From the NCBI RefSeq assembly GCF_030852425.1, contig NZ_NSDM01000003.1:62001-126000 (forward strand): a stretch of 64,000 bases of DNA. Direction: 5' to 3'. The position numbers were made by a program, and so were the translations under genes. This DNA is from Saccharothrix longispora (GTDB lineage Bacteria; Actinomycetota; Actinomycetes; Mycobacteriales; Pseudonocardiaceae). This document shows positions 27,881-36,089 of the stretch, one piece after another; the first letter of the stretch is position 1; the number at the start of each line of letters is the position of its first letter. Under the pieces are notes generated by a model. It saw only the letters and a list, made by a program, of their open reading frames with translations. It did not search any database and was not told the DNA's origin.

Positions 27881-27985
27881 CGCCCGCACCTCCGGCCGGC
27901 CCGACGGGGCCTGCCATCGCGACGTGGACGCCCGGTGCCGCCCGCGGGTTCGACCGGTCGCGCCGGGGACCACCGGGCGCGGGCG

Positions 27986-28588
27986 TCACGCCCGGGCGCG
28001 CAACCAGGTCTGCTGCGACTCGAACAGCTCGGCGACGTTCGGCAGGGCGTCCTCGGCGGGCCAGCCGCCGGGGTCCCAGGCGGAGGACCGGCGCAGCGCC
28101 TGGCCGCAGTGCACGAACAGCTCCTCGACCTCCAGGACCACGGCCACGGGGGGCGCGGGGTCGCCGAAGCGGTGCGCGAACGGGGCGTCGCGCACCGGGG
28201 TCGCGCGACCGTTGACGCGCAGCACGTCGTGCCGGCCGGGGACGATGAACACCATGCCCGCGCGCGGGTGCTGGAGGAGGTTGCGCAGGCTGTCCGCGCG
28301 GCGGTTGCCGGGCCGGTCGGGGAACGCGATCGTGCGCTCGTCCAGCACCAGGACGCTGCCGGCCGGGTCGCCCCGCGGGGAGACGTCCACGCTGCCGTCG
28401 GCGGCGGTCGTGGCCAGCAGGTAGAACGTGGCGGCTTCGAGGAAGCGCCGCGACTGCTCGTCGACGGCGGCGATCCCCTTGTCCCGCATGACCGGGTGCG
28501 GGTGCTCGACCAGTTCGCGCAGCTCGACCTCGTCGCGGATCGGGGTGCCGAGGGCGCTGTCGCTCCAGCCTGGCCGGGACGTGCTCAT
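27986..28588 (-). CDS. Pyridoxamine 5'-phosphate oxidase-family (PPOX) FMN protein
   Basis: 200-aa split-barrel flavin protein of the MSMEG_1061-type PPOX group. Landmarks are the opening VMRDKGIAAVDEQSRRFLEA, the strand FYLLATTAADGSVDVSPRGDPAG, then the flavin-site region ERTIAFPDRPGNRRADSLRN, LLQHPRAGMVFIVPGRHDVLRV and the C-terminal QTWLRARA. Members bind FMN or related cofactors and reduce or oxidise small molecules; the substrate is unknown. ATG 28588 has GGAGACC directly upstream; the longer frame from 28630 lacks conserved residues. It is convergent with the broken MarR gene. Confidence 0.88.
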   Translation of the reverse strand: MSTSRPGWSDSALGTPIRDEVELRELVEHPHPVMRDKGIAAVDEQSRRFLEAATFYLLATTAADGSVDVSPRGDPAGSVLVLDERTIAFPDRPGNRRADSLRNLLQHPRAGMVFIVPGRHDVLRVNGRATPVRDAPFAHRFGDPAPPVAVVLEVEELFVHCGQALRRSSAWDPGGWPAEDALPNVAELFESQQTWLRARA

Positions 28589-28595
28589 GGAGGTC

Positions 28596-28643
28596 TCCGA
28601 ACGCGCGATCGTGGTGAGGCCCCCACCCAATCACGCGTTCGGA
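28596..28643. promoter_or_regulatory. Long inverted repeat upstream of PPOX gene
   Basis: TCCGAACGCG (28596-28605) and CGCGTTCGGA (28634-28643) are perfect 10-bp inverted arms separated by 28 bp, beginning 7 bp upstream of the PPOX start. It may be a two-site operator or a 5' leader hairpin; no regulator is evident. Confidence 0.4.
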
Positions 28644-28712
28644 GCAGCGGCGACGCGTCGGGTCGGAGATCACAGTCCGCGGTTGGCACGTCGTTGACCA
28701 ACACCGGAGGAG

Positions 28713-28940
28713 GTGCCGCTGCCGCGCGGCGCGGACGACCTGCGCGGGGTGACCGCGCCGACCCCGGTCGTGCGGGGCACCGAGGACCTGTTCCACCCGC
28801 CGGGTTCCGGCCGGCACCTCGTCGGCCTGCTGCCGGACGCCGTGCTGCCCGTGGTCGACGGCCTCGGGCACTCGTTGCCCGCCGTCGTGCACCGCGTGGT
28901 GGCGGACGCGGTCCTCGACCACGTCCGCCGCCACCCGTGA
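28713..28940 (+). pseudogene. C-terminal remnant of an alpha/beta hydrolase
   Basis: About 75 codons encode DLRGVTAPTPVVRGTEDLFH and DGLGHSLPAVVHRVVADAVL, which match the last quarter of alpha/beta hydrolases including the catalytic acid (G-T-E-D) and histidine (G-L-G-H). The nucleophile half is absent and an in-frame TGA lies just upstream at about 28694. A GTG at 28713 after GGAGGA could start a short peptide, but it would lack the serine, so I call it a remnant. Confidence 0.6.
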
Positions 28941-28947
28941 GCGAGGG

Positions 28948-30231
28948 TCAGCGCAGGTCCAGGTAGTCCTTGAACTGCACGGTGACCGCGTGCCGGTCGG
29001 ACGGCCAGGCGCGCACCGCGATCGTGCGCGACCGCCCTCCCGTGCCGCGCGCGACCTGGGTGACGCGCACCCCGCCCGCGGCGGGCAGGTGGGTGTCGGT
29101 CGCGGTCAGGAACGGCAGCGTGCCGAACGGCGGCGGCACGGCTCCCGGGGTCGAGGTCAGGTCGCACCCGTCGTCGAACACGAACGCCGCGAGGACCTGG
29201 CGCCGGCGCGGCGCGACGGCCGGACCGAGCACGTCGACGCCGTCGAGCTCCAGCCGGTCGGTGTCGGCGGGCTGCTGGTCGGCCCACCACTCGCGGTTGC
29301 GCACGACGGTGAGCGCGGTGTGCGTCGGGCACCGGTCGACCTGGTCGCCGATCCCGCCGGGGCGGGAGACCTGCAACCGCAGGAACCGGTCCGACCGCTC
29401 GAACGGCTCGAAGTAGAAGTGGTTGACCAGTTCGCCGTCGCGGACCAGCTCCAGCTCGTAGTGCCTCGCGCCGTTGACGCGCAGCGGGCCGAACGACCCG
29501 TCGGCGGCGGTGCGCACGGAGTGGTGCGGACCGCCTCGGCGCGCGCCGGTCGCCGGGTCCACCTCCCACGCGTTCAGCAGGCCGGTCGCGCCGTCGTTCT
29601 GCGGGAAGTACGTGGCGCGGCCGGCGATCGAGACCGCCGACGGGAGCTGCGGCAGCACGAGCGTCGTGGCGGCGGCCCGTCCCCGCAGGAACCGGTGGAC
29701 GTGCGCGAACCCCTCTGCGGACGTGGTGGTCTCGGTGTGCCCCAACGTGGTCAGGTACACGTTCGTCGCGCCGCCGATGGCCCCCTCGGGTTGCAGGCTG
29801 CCCCACAGCGCCAGGGTGGGCACGCCGCCGGGCGGCGCGGCGGCCGACCGGCCGTCGACGTTGACGTACCGGCGGACGCCCGCCGCGCGCGCCGGGTCGG
29901 CCAGGTAGGCGTGCAGCACCATCGTGCCGCGCGAGTGGGCGACGACGTCCACGGTGGCCGCGCCGGTGCGCGCCCGCACGTCGGCGAGGAACGCCTCCAG
30001 GCCCGCGACGGCGTGGTCGTTGGTGGGGATGCCCGTGTCGTACTCGAAGGCGTGCAGCAGCCGGTCGGGGTAGCCGTTGGTGGAGAACCGCTTGGCGTTG
30101 GACTGCCACTGCTGCGCCGAGCCCTGCTGGCCGTGCACGAAGACCACCGGCGCCGGCGGTTCGGACGTCGCGTGCGCCGGGGCGACGGGTGCGGTCAGCA
30201 CCAGGGCCAGCGCGATCACCAGCGCCCTCAT
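28948..30231 (-). CDS. Secreted lipase/esterase-like alpha/beta hydrolase
   Basis: 427-aa secreted protein. A Sec signal peptide (MRALVIALALVLTAPVAPAHA) is followed by an alpha/beta hydrolase core: oxyanion APVVFVHGQQGSAQQW, nucleophile VVAHSRGTMVLHAYL (Ser), and a helix-rich middle. The C-terminal 230 residues are beta-rich, with carboxypeptidase-regulatory-like segments (ATGLLNAWEVDPATGARRGG, DGSFGPLRVNGARHYELELV). Such proteins are extracellular esterases or lipases; the natural substrate is unknown. The ATG overlaps the stop of the upstream hydrolase gene by 4 bp, so both secreted hydrolases form one translationally coupled operon. Confidence 0.88.
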   Translation of the reverse strand: MRALVIALALVLTAPVAPAHATSEPPAPVVFVHGQQGSAQQWQSNAKRFSTNGYPDRLLHAFEYDTGIPTNDHAVAGLEAFLADVRARTGAATVDVVAHSRGTMVLHAYLADPARAAGVRRYVNVDGRSAAAPPGGVPTLALWGSLQPEGAIGGATNVYLTTLGHTETTTSAEGFAHVHRFLRGRAAATTLVLPQLPSAVSIAGRATYFPQNDGATGLLNAWEVDPATGARRGGPHHSVRTAADGSFGPLRVNGARHYELELVRDGELVNHFYFEPFERSDRFLRLQVSRPGGIGDQVDRCPTHTALTVVRNREWWADQQPADTDRLELDGVDVLGPAVAPRRRQVLAAFVFDDGCDLTSTPGAVPPPFGTLPFLTATDTHLPAAGGVRVTQVARGTGGRSRTIAVRAWPSDRHAVTVQFKDYLDLR

Positions 30232-31610
30232 CGCGACCACCCGGCCAGGGCGTCGCGCAGGTTCCGCTTCGCGTCGGCGGGCAGCAGGTGCCCGGCGCGG
30301 ACGTTGGCGACGTCGGCGGACACGACGCGCGCCACGTAGCCGGCGTGCTCCGGGTAGAGCCGGTCGAGGGTCGCCCGGTCGAACGGGACGTGCGTGCCGA
30401 ACAGCCGGCAGAACGTCTCGCCGGAGTTGTCGCCGGTGTTCAGCGCGGTCGGCACGGCGACCTGGGACAGCCGGATGCCGCCCAGCGCCAGGCCGAGCGC
30501 GTCGCGCTTCCTGGTCACGCCGTCCGGCTCGAACTCCAGCGGCCGGGCCGCGGGCGGCGGCGTGCCGTGCTCGACCCAGCGCCGCAGGTGCTCGTAGGCC
30601 GCCGCGGTGACGTGGTGGACGGGGACCCGGCTGAACGGCGGCCGGTCGCAGGCGTAGGTGGGTGCGCCGCCCAGGTCGCGCTCGGAGATCGGCTCGCGGT
30701 AGACCTGACCCTCGTGGCCGGAGTGCGCGCCGCCCGCCACCTCCCAGCGGCGGAACCGGTCGGTGTCGGCGGGTCGGCGCGGGCTGGTCACGTCGGTCTC
30801 GGACAGCACCTGGAAGACGGGTTCGGCGCCGACCCGCGTGGGCGCGGGGCCGACGACGAAGGCGTAGCCGTCGAAGACCGGCTCCTGCTGCGGCAGGACG
30901 CGGTCGTAGAGCACCGTCATCCGGCCCGCGGACTGCGACGCGCCGATGGCCAGCAGCGTCCGGGTGCGCAGCCCGCCCAACAGGGTGCCGCCCGACGGGC
31001 CGCCGTCCCGCGCCCGGCCCGCCAGGGCGGCGCGGCCGGCCTGGGTGAAGACGTCGTAGGACAGCTCGTCGGCGGTGAACCGGCCACCGCCGGTCACGTC
31101 CAGGGCGCCGTAGCGGGCCGGGCTCCAGCCGCGGAGCCGGTCGACGCCGACGCGCTGCGCCGACACGCCGACCCAGGCGTGACCGGCCCGCAGCACGGAC
31201 TCGGCGTTCCACAGCGCGTCCAGGTCGTACCCGGCGGTGACGTTCTGCCACTCGACCAGGGTGGTGCCGCTGAAGTGACGGGCGTGCGCGGGCCGCCGCA
31301 CCACCACCCGGGTCGTGTAGGGCACGCCGGTGGCCACCCTCGTGCCGTCGACCGCGTAGCCGTCCGCGGCGCCGGAGAGGTGGAACTCCTGCTCGACGTA
31401 CCCGGCGGCGGCGAGGTCGACCGGCGTGGAGAAGAACGGGTAGGTGTCCTCGACGCGCTCCGCGAGCCGGTCGCCGGGCACCGTGCCCGGTAGCGGCCCG
31501 ACGAGCTGTGGCGCCCGGTCCGGCGGGGCGGCGGCCCCTGCGTGGGCGCCCGGGAGCAGGACTCCGAAGGCGATGACGAGCGGCACGAGGCCGCGCGGCG
31601 AGAACCGCAT
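30228..31610 (-). CDS. Secreted alpha/beta hydrolase-domain protein (Abhydrolase_10-like)
   Basis: 460-aa secreted protein with signal peptide MRFSPRGLVPLVIAFGVLLPGAHAGA. It belongs to the large alpha/beta hydrolase-domain group with nucleophile motif AIGASQSAGRMTVLYDRVLP (Ser within G-x-S-x-G), earlier segments TTRVVVRRPAHARHFSGTTL and VEWQNVTAGYDLD, and a late VAGGAHSGHEGQVYREP probably carrying the catalytic His. The reaction is unknown; an esterase or amidase acting on extracellular substrates is likely. It is first gene of a two-gene operon with the next secreted hydrolase. An inverted repeat TGAGAC-N4-GTCTCA lies about 83 bp upstream of the start, toward the QsdR-type regulator gene. 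Confidence 0.85.
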   Translation of the reverse strand: MRFSPRGLVPLVIAFGVLLPGAHAGAAAPPDRAPQLVGPLPGTVPGDRLAERVEDTYPFFSTPVDLAAAGYVEQEFHLSGAADGYAVDGTRVATGVPYTTRVVVRRPAHARHFSGTTLVEWQNVTAGYDLDALWNAESVLRAGHAWVGVSAQRVGVDRLRGWSPARYGALDVTGGGRFTADELSYDVFTQAGRAALAGRARDGGPSGGTLLGGLRTRTLLAIGASQSAGRMTVLYDRVLPQQEPVFDGYAFVVGPAPTRVGAEPVFQVLSETDVTSPRRPADTDRFRRWEVAGGAHSGHEGQVYREPISERDLGGAPTYACDRPPFSRVPVHHVTAAAYEHLRRWVEHGTPPPAARPLEFEPDGVTRKRDALGLALGGIRLSQVAVPTALNTGDNSGETFCRLFGTHVPFDRATLDRLYPEHAGYVARVVSADVANVRAGHLLPADAKRNLRDALAGWSR

Positions 31611-31692
31611 ACCGACTCCCTCGACAGTGGGGGATGGTCGTCGCCGAACGTAACCGGCCGGTCACCGGGGTCACCAGCGCCGCCCGCGATCG

Positions 31693-31708
31693 TGAGACGG
31701 CTGTCTCA
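31693..31708. promoter_or_regulatory. Palindrome upstream of secreted-hydrolase operon
   Basis: TGAGACGGCTGTCTCA has perfect 6-bp arms with a 4-bp spacer and lies 83-98 bp upstream of the hydrolase operon start (31610), within the gap to the QsdR-type regulator stop. A TetR-family operator is a reasonable reading; that the neighbouring regulator binds it is inference. Confidence 0.45.
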
Positions 31709-31742
31709 GCGGCGGTCGCCCGGCTGTCGCCCGACGGTGATC

Positions 31743-31798
31743 GCCCGACGGCGGCCACCCGGCTGCGGTCGCTCGACGGCGGCTACCCGGTTGCGGTC
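31743..31798. repeat. Two tandem 28-bp repeats at the regulator 3' end
   Basis: Copies at 31743-31770 and 31771-31798 differ at 4 of 28 positions (core CTCGACGGCGGCTACCCGG). More degenerate GTCGCCCGACGG fragments occur just downstream on the minus strand. The stop codon of the QsdR-type gene (31783) lies inside the second copy, so the repeat may have reshaped that C-terminus. Confidence 0.65.
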
Positions 31799-32361
31799 GG
31801 CCGGCGCGGCAGCAGCACGCTGCGGGCAGCCCGTTCGGCCAGGTCCGGGTCGAGCGGGTGGCCGCCCAGCAGCTCGGCGTAGATCGCCGACTCGACGATG
31901 CGCACGTACAGGAACGCGACCTGGTCGAGCGGACCGGCGCACCACTCCCCCGGCACCTCCAGCAGGATCTGCTTCTGCGCCGACACGGCCCGCCGGTGCA
32001 CCGCGCCGCTCCCGTTGAACAGCACCCGCGCGGCCGTCTCCGGCTCGCCGCGCAGGAACGCCCGGAACGGCGCCGCTCCGCGCAGCCGGTCCACGAAGTG
32101 CCGCGTGATCTCCAGGACGCCCTCGACGCCGCCGTTGCGCCGCCGCAGTCGCGCCTGGGCGAGCTGCCGCTCACCGAGCCGCCACAGCACGTCGCCGAGC
32201 AGCCCGTCCCGGCTGTGCACGACGCGGTAGAGCGTCGCCCTGCTGATGGCGAGGCTGCGCGCCACGCCGTCCATGTCGACCTCGCCGTGCCGCAGGAAGA
32301 ACCGGCAGGCGCCGTGCACGACCTGCTCCCTGCTCACCACGCGCCGCGTGCTGTCCGCCAC
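31783..32361 (-). CDS. TetR-family regulator, QsdR type
   Basis: 192-aa regulator. The N-terminal HTH reads RRVVSREQVVHGACRFFLRH, GEVDMDGVARSLAISRATLYRVVHSRDGLLG, the pattern of QsdR-type TetR proteins; the C-terminal domain (QKQILLEVPGEWCAGPLDQV, AFLYVRIVESAIYAELLGGHPLDP) matches the same group. QsdR homologues control quorum-quenching or lactone-degrading operons in Rhodococcus; here the downstream secreted-hydrolase operon is a candidate target (inference). GTG 32361 is chosen because conserved residues start there; the open frame extends far upstream, but that is antisense shadow of the kinase/regulator genes. Confidence 0.85.
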   Translation of the reverse strand: MADSTRRVVSREQVVHGACRFFLRHGEVDMDGVARSLAISRATLYRVVHSRDGLLGDVLWRLGERQLAQARLRRRNGGVEGVLEITRHFVDRLRGAAPFRAFLRGEPETAARVLFNGSGAVHRRAVSAQKQILLEVPGEWCAGPLDQVAFLYVRIVESAIYAELLGGHPLDPDLAERAARSVLLPRRPTATG

Positions 32362-32462
32362 CGCCAACCCGTTCCCGCCGGACCACGCGCCCGGCCCACC
32401 CCGCATCATGGCCGTCCCGCACCCGGTTGACCACGCCGTTCGGCCTCCAGCACAGTGGGCGC

Positions 32463-33554
32463 GTGCAGTGGGCGCTGAGCATCCTGGCCGTCGTGGCGTA
32501 CGCGACGCTGCCGCTCGGCGGCTCCGGCAGCTACGAGACCCACCTCGTGCCCACCCTGCTCCTCGGGCTGCTCTACGTCGTGCTGTCCATCGTCGGGTTC
32601 CACGGGGTGCTCGGCCGGCGGAGGGCGTTCGCGGTCGCCTACGTCGCCGTCCAGCTGCCGCTGGGCTTCCTGGTGTTCGCCCTGTCCGGCGCGACGGTCG
32701 GGGGCATCCTGCTGCTGGTGGTGCTGGTCTCGCAGAGCAGGCTGCTGCTGCCGCTGCCCGCCGCCGTCGCGGTGGCCGTGCTCGTGCCGCTGGTGCACGC
32801 GCCGATGGAGTGGCGCGCCGGGCTGCGCGAGGGCCTGGGCACGTTCGCCGCGTGCGCGTTCGCCCTCGTCGTGACCGAGCTGCTGGTGCGCGAGCAGCGG
32901 GCCAGGGCGGAGTTGGCGCGGGCGCACGAGCGGCTGCGCGGGTACGCCGCCCAGGCCGAGCAGCTCGCCACCACCCAGGAGCGCAACCGGGTCGCGCGCG
33001 ACATCCACGACGGGCTGGGCCACCACCTGACCGTCGTGCAGATGCTGCTCCAGGCGGCGCGTGCGGTGATCGGCACCGCCGACCCGGCCCGCCTGGACGC
33101 GATGCTGGCGAAGGCGCAGGACCAGTCGAAGGCGGCGCTGGCGGAGGTGCGCCGCTCGGTCTCCGCCCTGCGGGAGCCGCGACCGCTGGTGGACGCGCTG
33201 CGGTCGCTGGCGGACGCGACCGGGGAGGCGGGCGTGCCGACCGGGCTGGAGGTGCGCGGCGCGGCGCGCGAGGTTCGCGCCGAGGTCGGGGAGTCGCTGT
33301 TCCGGGCGGCCCAGGAGGGTCTGACCAACGTCCGCAAGCACGCGGGCGCGACGGCGGCGACCGTCGTGCTCGACTACGGCCGGGACGACCTGGTCCGGCT
33401 GGAGGTGCGCGACGACGGCCGCGGCGGGCACGAGGGCGGCGGCGGGTTCGGCCTCGTCGGGCTGCGCGAGCGGGTGGCGGGCCTCGGCGGGCGGGTGTCC
33501 CTCGACTCGGCCGCCGGGCGCGGGTCGACGCTGACGGTGGAGGTGCCGGGATGA
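32463..33554 (+). CDS. Two-component sensor histidine kinase (NarL-type, HisKA_3)
   Basis: 363-aa membrane kinase. Four to five N-terminal hydrophobic helices (about residues 1-125: SILAVVAYATLPLGGSGSYE, LVPTLLLGLLYVVLSIVGFH, GGILLLVVLVSQSRLLLPLP, AAVAVAVLVPLVHA) probably sense membrane or envelope state. The coiled-coil linker is followed by the dimerisation/phosphoacceptor motif ERNRVARDIHDGLGHHLTVV (His), typical of HisKA_3, and an HATPase with N-box EGLTNVRKHAGA and G-box DDGRGG plus GFGLVGLRERV. GTG 32463 is preferred; TTG 32427 is in frame. The stop overlaps the response-regulator ATG (ATGA). The gene is divergent from the QsdR-type regulator. Confidence 0.92.
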   Translation: MQWALSILAVVAYATLPLGGSGSYETHLVPTLLLGLLYVVLSIVGFHGVLGRRRAFAVAYVAVQLPLGFLVFALSGATVGGILLLVVLVSQSRLLLPLPAAVAVAVLVPLVHAPMEWRAGLREGLGTFAACAFALVVTELLVREQRARAELARAHERLRGYAAQAEQLATTQERNRVARDIHDGLGHHLTVVQMLLQAARAVIGTADPARLDAMLAKAQDQSKAALAEVRRSVSALREPRPLVDALRSLADATGEAGVPTGLEVRGAAREVRAEVGESLFRAAQEGLTNVRKHAGATAATVVLDYGRDDLVRLEVRDDGRGGHEGGGGFGLVGLRERVAGLGGRVSLDSAAGRGSTLTVEVPG

Positions 33555-34204
33555 CGTCCGTCCGCGTGCTGATCGTCGACGACCAGGCCCTGTTCCGGGA
33601 GGCGCTGGCGACGCTGCTGGAGGTGCAGCCGGGCATCGAGGTGGTCGGCGAGGCCGGTGACGGTGAGCAGGCCGTGCGGCGGTGCGCCGAGCTGCGGCCG
33701 GACGTGGTGCTGATGGACCTGCGGATGGCGGTGCTGGACGGGATCGCGGCCACCGGCCGGCTGCGGGTCGAGCAGCCCGGCGTGCGGGTGCTGGCGCTGA
33801 CCACGTTCGACGACGACGCGGACGTGTTCGCGGCGCTGCGCGCGGGCGCGGTCGGCTACCTGCTCAAGGACGTGTCCTCGGCGCGGCTGGTCGAGGCGCT
33901 GGTGGCGGCCCGGCGCGGCGAGTCGGTGCTGCAACCGTCGGTCGCGGCCAAGCTGGTGGCCAGGATCGCCCGGCTGCCGAGCGAGGACGACGCGCCGCCG
34001 CGCCCCCTGCCCGTGCCGCTGTCGGAGCGCGAGCTGGAGGTCGTGCGGCTGCTGGCCGGCGGGCTCAGCAACCGCGAGATCGCCGGCAGCCTGTTCCTGG
34101 CCGAGGGGACCGTGAAGAACCTGGTCACGAGCGTGCTGTCCAAGCTCCGGGTGCGCGACCGCACCCAGGCCGCGCTGCGGGCGCGCGAACTCGGCCTGCT
34201 CTGA
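33551..34204 (+). CDS. Two-component response regulator (NarL/FixJ family)
   Basis: 217-aa cytoplasmic DNA-binding regulator. The receiver domain (1-120) has the acidic pocket in LIVDDQALFREAL, the phosphoacceptor Asp in VVLMDLRMAVLDG, the conserved Thr in ALTTFDDDADVF and the Lys in GYLLKDVSS. The LuxR-type HTH (150-217) reads LSERELEVVRLLAGGLSNRE, IAGSLFLAEGTVKNLVTSVL and ends RTQAALRARELGLL. It is cognate to the histidine kinase whose stop overlaps its start. The palindrome GGTCACGTGACC just downstream and the small membrane-protein gene that follows may be its target (inference). Confidence 0.95.
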   Translation: MTSVRVLIVDDQALFREALATLLEVQPGIEVVGEAGDGEQAVRRCAELRPDVVLMDLRMAVLDGIAATGRLRVEQPGVRVLALTTFDDDADVFAALRAGAVGYLLKDVSSARLVEALVAARRGESVLQPSVAAKLVARIARLPSEDDAPPRPLPVPLSERELEVVRLLAGGLSNREIAGSLFLAEGTVKNLVTSVLSKLRVRDRTQAALRARELGLL

Positions 34205-34212
34205 CGTCCGCT

Positions 34213-34224
34213 GGTCACGTGACC
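34213..34224. promoter_or_regulatory. 12-bp perfect palindrome before small membrane-protein gene
   Basis: GGTCACGTGACC lies 9 bp after the response-regulator stop and 56 bp before the next ATG. It is perfectly self-complementary and suitably placed for activator binding upstream of the membrane-protein gene; assignment to this response regulator is inference. Confidence 0.35.
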
Positions 34225-34280
34225 TCGCGCGTGACTTCCGGCACCTGACCGCGCCGCCCCGCCGGACGACCATCTCCACC

Positions 34281-34724
34281 ATGACGAATCCCGTGGAGGA
34301 CCCCGTGGAGGACCGCGGTGGAGGAGCAGTCGTGGACGCCGGAGGGGGGCAGCGGCCGGGGGGTGCGCTGCGCTTCGCCCGCCACTTCCTGGAGATGGTC
34401 GTGGCCATGGTGGTCGGCATGGTCGCGCTGGGACCGGTCTGGTCGTCCGCCTGGCCGGGCCTGGACGACGTGGTCACCGCGCACGTGCTGGTGATGGCCA
34501 CGAACATGTCGCTGGGCATGGCGCTGTGGATGCGCGTGCGCCGCCACGCGTGGCCCGGCGTCGTCGAGATGTGCGCCGCGATGTACGTGCCGTTCGTGGT
34601 CCTGCTGCCGTTCCACTGGGGCGGCGCGCTGTCCGGGACGGCGCTGATGACGGCCGGCCACGTGCTGATGGTCCCCGCGATGCTGGCGGCCATGCTGCGC
34701 CGACGCCACGAGTACACCTGCTAG
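34281..34724 (+). CDS. Small integral membrane protein
   Basis: 147 aa. A hydrophilic, acidic and Gly-rich N-terminus of about 30 residues is followed by four predicted membrane helices: LEMVVAMVVGMVALGPVW, VVTAHVLVMATNMSLGMALW, VVEMCAAMYVPFVVLLPFHW and ALMTAGHVLMVPAMLAAMLR. It is rich in Met and His near the helices (FARHFLEM, CAAMY, PFHWG), which may suggest metal or redox sensing, but no family function is known to me. It follows the two-component system by 76 bp on the same strand and may be its regulated output. The start is the first ATG, with no strong ribosome-binding site. Confidence 0.75.
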   Translation: MTNPVEDPVEDRGGGAVVDAGGGQRPGGALRFARHFLEMVVAMVVGMVALGPVWSSAWPGLDDVVTAHVLVMATNMSLGMALWMRVRRHAWPGVVEMCAAMYVPFVVLLPFHWGGALSGTALMTAGHVLMVPAMLAAMLRRRHEYTC

Positions 34725-34782
34725 GCGGTCGCCTCGGCGCGCGGGGTGCGGGCATCGCCGACACCCGCGTGCCGATCACCGC

Positions 34783-35220
34783 TCAGCGGAGCACCGCGCG
34801 GTGGAACGCGAGGGAGACGCCCACCGGCCGGCCGTCGTCCAGGAGCGGGCCCAGGGTGCCGACCAGGACGGCGTCGTCGAGCCAGGCGTGCGGACCTGCC
34901 GGGGCTTCGACGCGCGGGGTGGTGAGGCCGCGCGGAACGCCGCCGTCGACGGTGATCGTGCCGTGGTTGGTGACGGTGAGGATCGTGCCGTCCCCGGTCC
35001 GCACCAGGTACCTCGCGCTCACCTCGGGCACCCCGTCGGCGCGCACCAGGCTCCAGTCCGCGCCGATCGGCAGGACCTCACCGGTGATCAGCGGGCCGTC
35101 GGCGCTGCCGCCGGTGATGGGGATGACGTGCCGCCTGCCGCCGGGAACGGGACCCGCGTCGACCGGCTCGCCGATCAGGACCCGCAGGCGGGCGACGAGT
35201 TCCAGGGCCGGTTCCGTCAT
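34783..35220 (-). CDS. DUF3237-family protein
   Basis: 145-aa beta-barrel-type protein of the DUF3237 family. Characteristic segments are RRHVIPITGGSADGPLITGE, the turn VLPIGADWSLVRADG, then VSARYLVRTGDGTILTVTNHG and the C-terminal GVSLAFHRAVLR. The biochemical function of the family is not established. It is the last of four genes (crotonase, acetoacetyl-CoA synthetase-like ligase, amidohydrolase, DUF3237) joined by 4-bp start/stop overlaps, so it is expected to act in the same catabolic route. The ATG overlaps the amidohydrolase stop. Confidence 0.85.
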   Translation of the reverse strand: MTEPALELVARLRVLIGEPVDAGPVPGGRRHVIPITGGSADGPLITGEVLPIGADWSLVRADGVPEVSARYLVRTGDGTILTVTNHGTITVDGGVPRGLTTPRVEAPAGPHAWLDDAVLVGTLGPLLDDGRPVGVSLAFHRAVLR

Positions 35221-36089
35221 CGGAGGCCTCCCAGGCCGAGCAGGCGGACGGCGTTCTCCTTGAGCACCAGCGGGCGGACCTCGGGCTTGACGTCCAGGAC
35301 GTCGAAGTCGGCGCGCCACCGGTCCGGCGTGAGGACCGGGTAGTCGGAACCGAACAGCACCTTGTGCTTCAGCAGCCCGCCGACCGCGCGCACCAGCTGC
35401 GGCGGGAAGTACTTCGGCGACCAGCCGGACAGGTCGATGTGGACGTTCGCCTTGTGCGTGGCGATGGAGATGGCGGCGTCCTGCCACGGCACCGACGGGT
35501 GCGCGAGCACGACGGTCAGCTCCGGGAAGTCCGCGGCCACGTCGTCGAGCAGCATCGGGTCGCTGTACCGCAGCTTGATGCCGCGCCCGCCGGGCAGGCC
35601 CGCGCCGATGCCGGTCTGCCCGGTGTGGAACAGCGCGGGCACGCCGGCCTCCGCGATCGCCTCGTACAGCGGGTAGTGCGCGCGGTCGTCCGGCTCGAAC
35701 GCCTGGAGGCTCGGGTGGAACTTGAAGCCGCGCACGCCGTGGTCCCGCACCAGCGACCGGATGCGCCGCACCGCGCCGGCGTCGTGCGGGTCGACCGAGC
35801 CGAACGGGATCAGCACGTCGGCGTGCGCGGCGGCGGCGTCGGCGACCTCCTCGCTGGACAGGGCGGGGTGGCCGAGGGCGGTGGTGGCGTCGACGGTGAA
35901 CACCACGGCGGCGGTGCGGCGCGCGCGGTAGTGCGCCGCGATGGCCTCGACGGTGGGCGTGCGGTCCTGGTCGGACCTGAAGTACCGGGCGGAGGCGTCG
36001 AGGAGTTCCCGGTCGAGCGCGAAGTGCCCGTGCGCGTCCTGCTCCACGTGCACGTGGAAGTCGATCGCGTCCAGTTCGGCGATGTTCAC
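35217..36089 (-). CDS. Amidohydrolase family 2 protein (decarboxylase/hydrolase type)
   Basis: 290-aa metal-dependent TIM-barrel hydrolase of the amidohydrolase_2 group (ACMSD, resorcylate decarboxylase, OMA hydratase). The metal motif near the N-terminus is AIDFHVHVEQDAHGHF (HxH), a His lies in VRGFKFHPSLQAF, another in TVVLAHPSVPWQD, and the catalytic Asp in KVLFGSDYPVLTP. The reaction could be decarboxylation or ring-opening hydrolysis. GTG 36089 overlaps the stop of the upstream CoA ligase gene, and its own stop overlaps the DUF3237 start, so expression is coupled in a four-gene operon. Confidence 0.9.
   Translation of the reverse strand: MNIAELDAIDFHVHVEQDAHGHFALDRELLDASARYFRSDQDRTPTVEAIAAHYRARRTAAVVFTVDATTALGHPALSSEEVADAAAAHADVLIPFGSVDPHDAGAVRRIRSLVRDHGVRGFKFHPSLQAFEPDDRAHYPLYEAIAEAGVPALFHTGQTGIGAGLPGGRGIKLRYSDPMLLDDVAADFPELTVVLAHPSVPWQDAAISIATHKANVHIDLSGWSPKYFPPQLVRAVGGLLKHKVLFGSDYPVLTPDRWRADFDVLDVKPEVRPLVLKENAVRLLGLGGLR

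Noticed and set aside
28713-28940. Short functional hydrolase gene
   Set aside because: It has a GTG and ribosome-binding-like GGAGGA but encodes only the last quarter of the fold without the catalytic serine.
31783-33804. 673-codon minus-strand frame as one large protein
   Set aside because: Only the last 192 codons (QsdR-type TetR) are conserved; the upstream part is shadow of the kinase and response-regulator genes.
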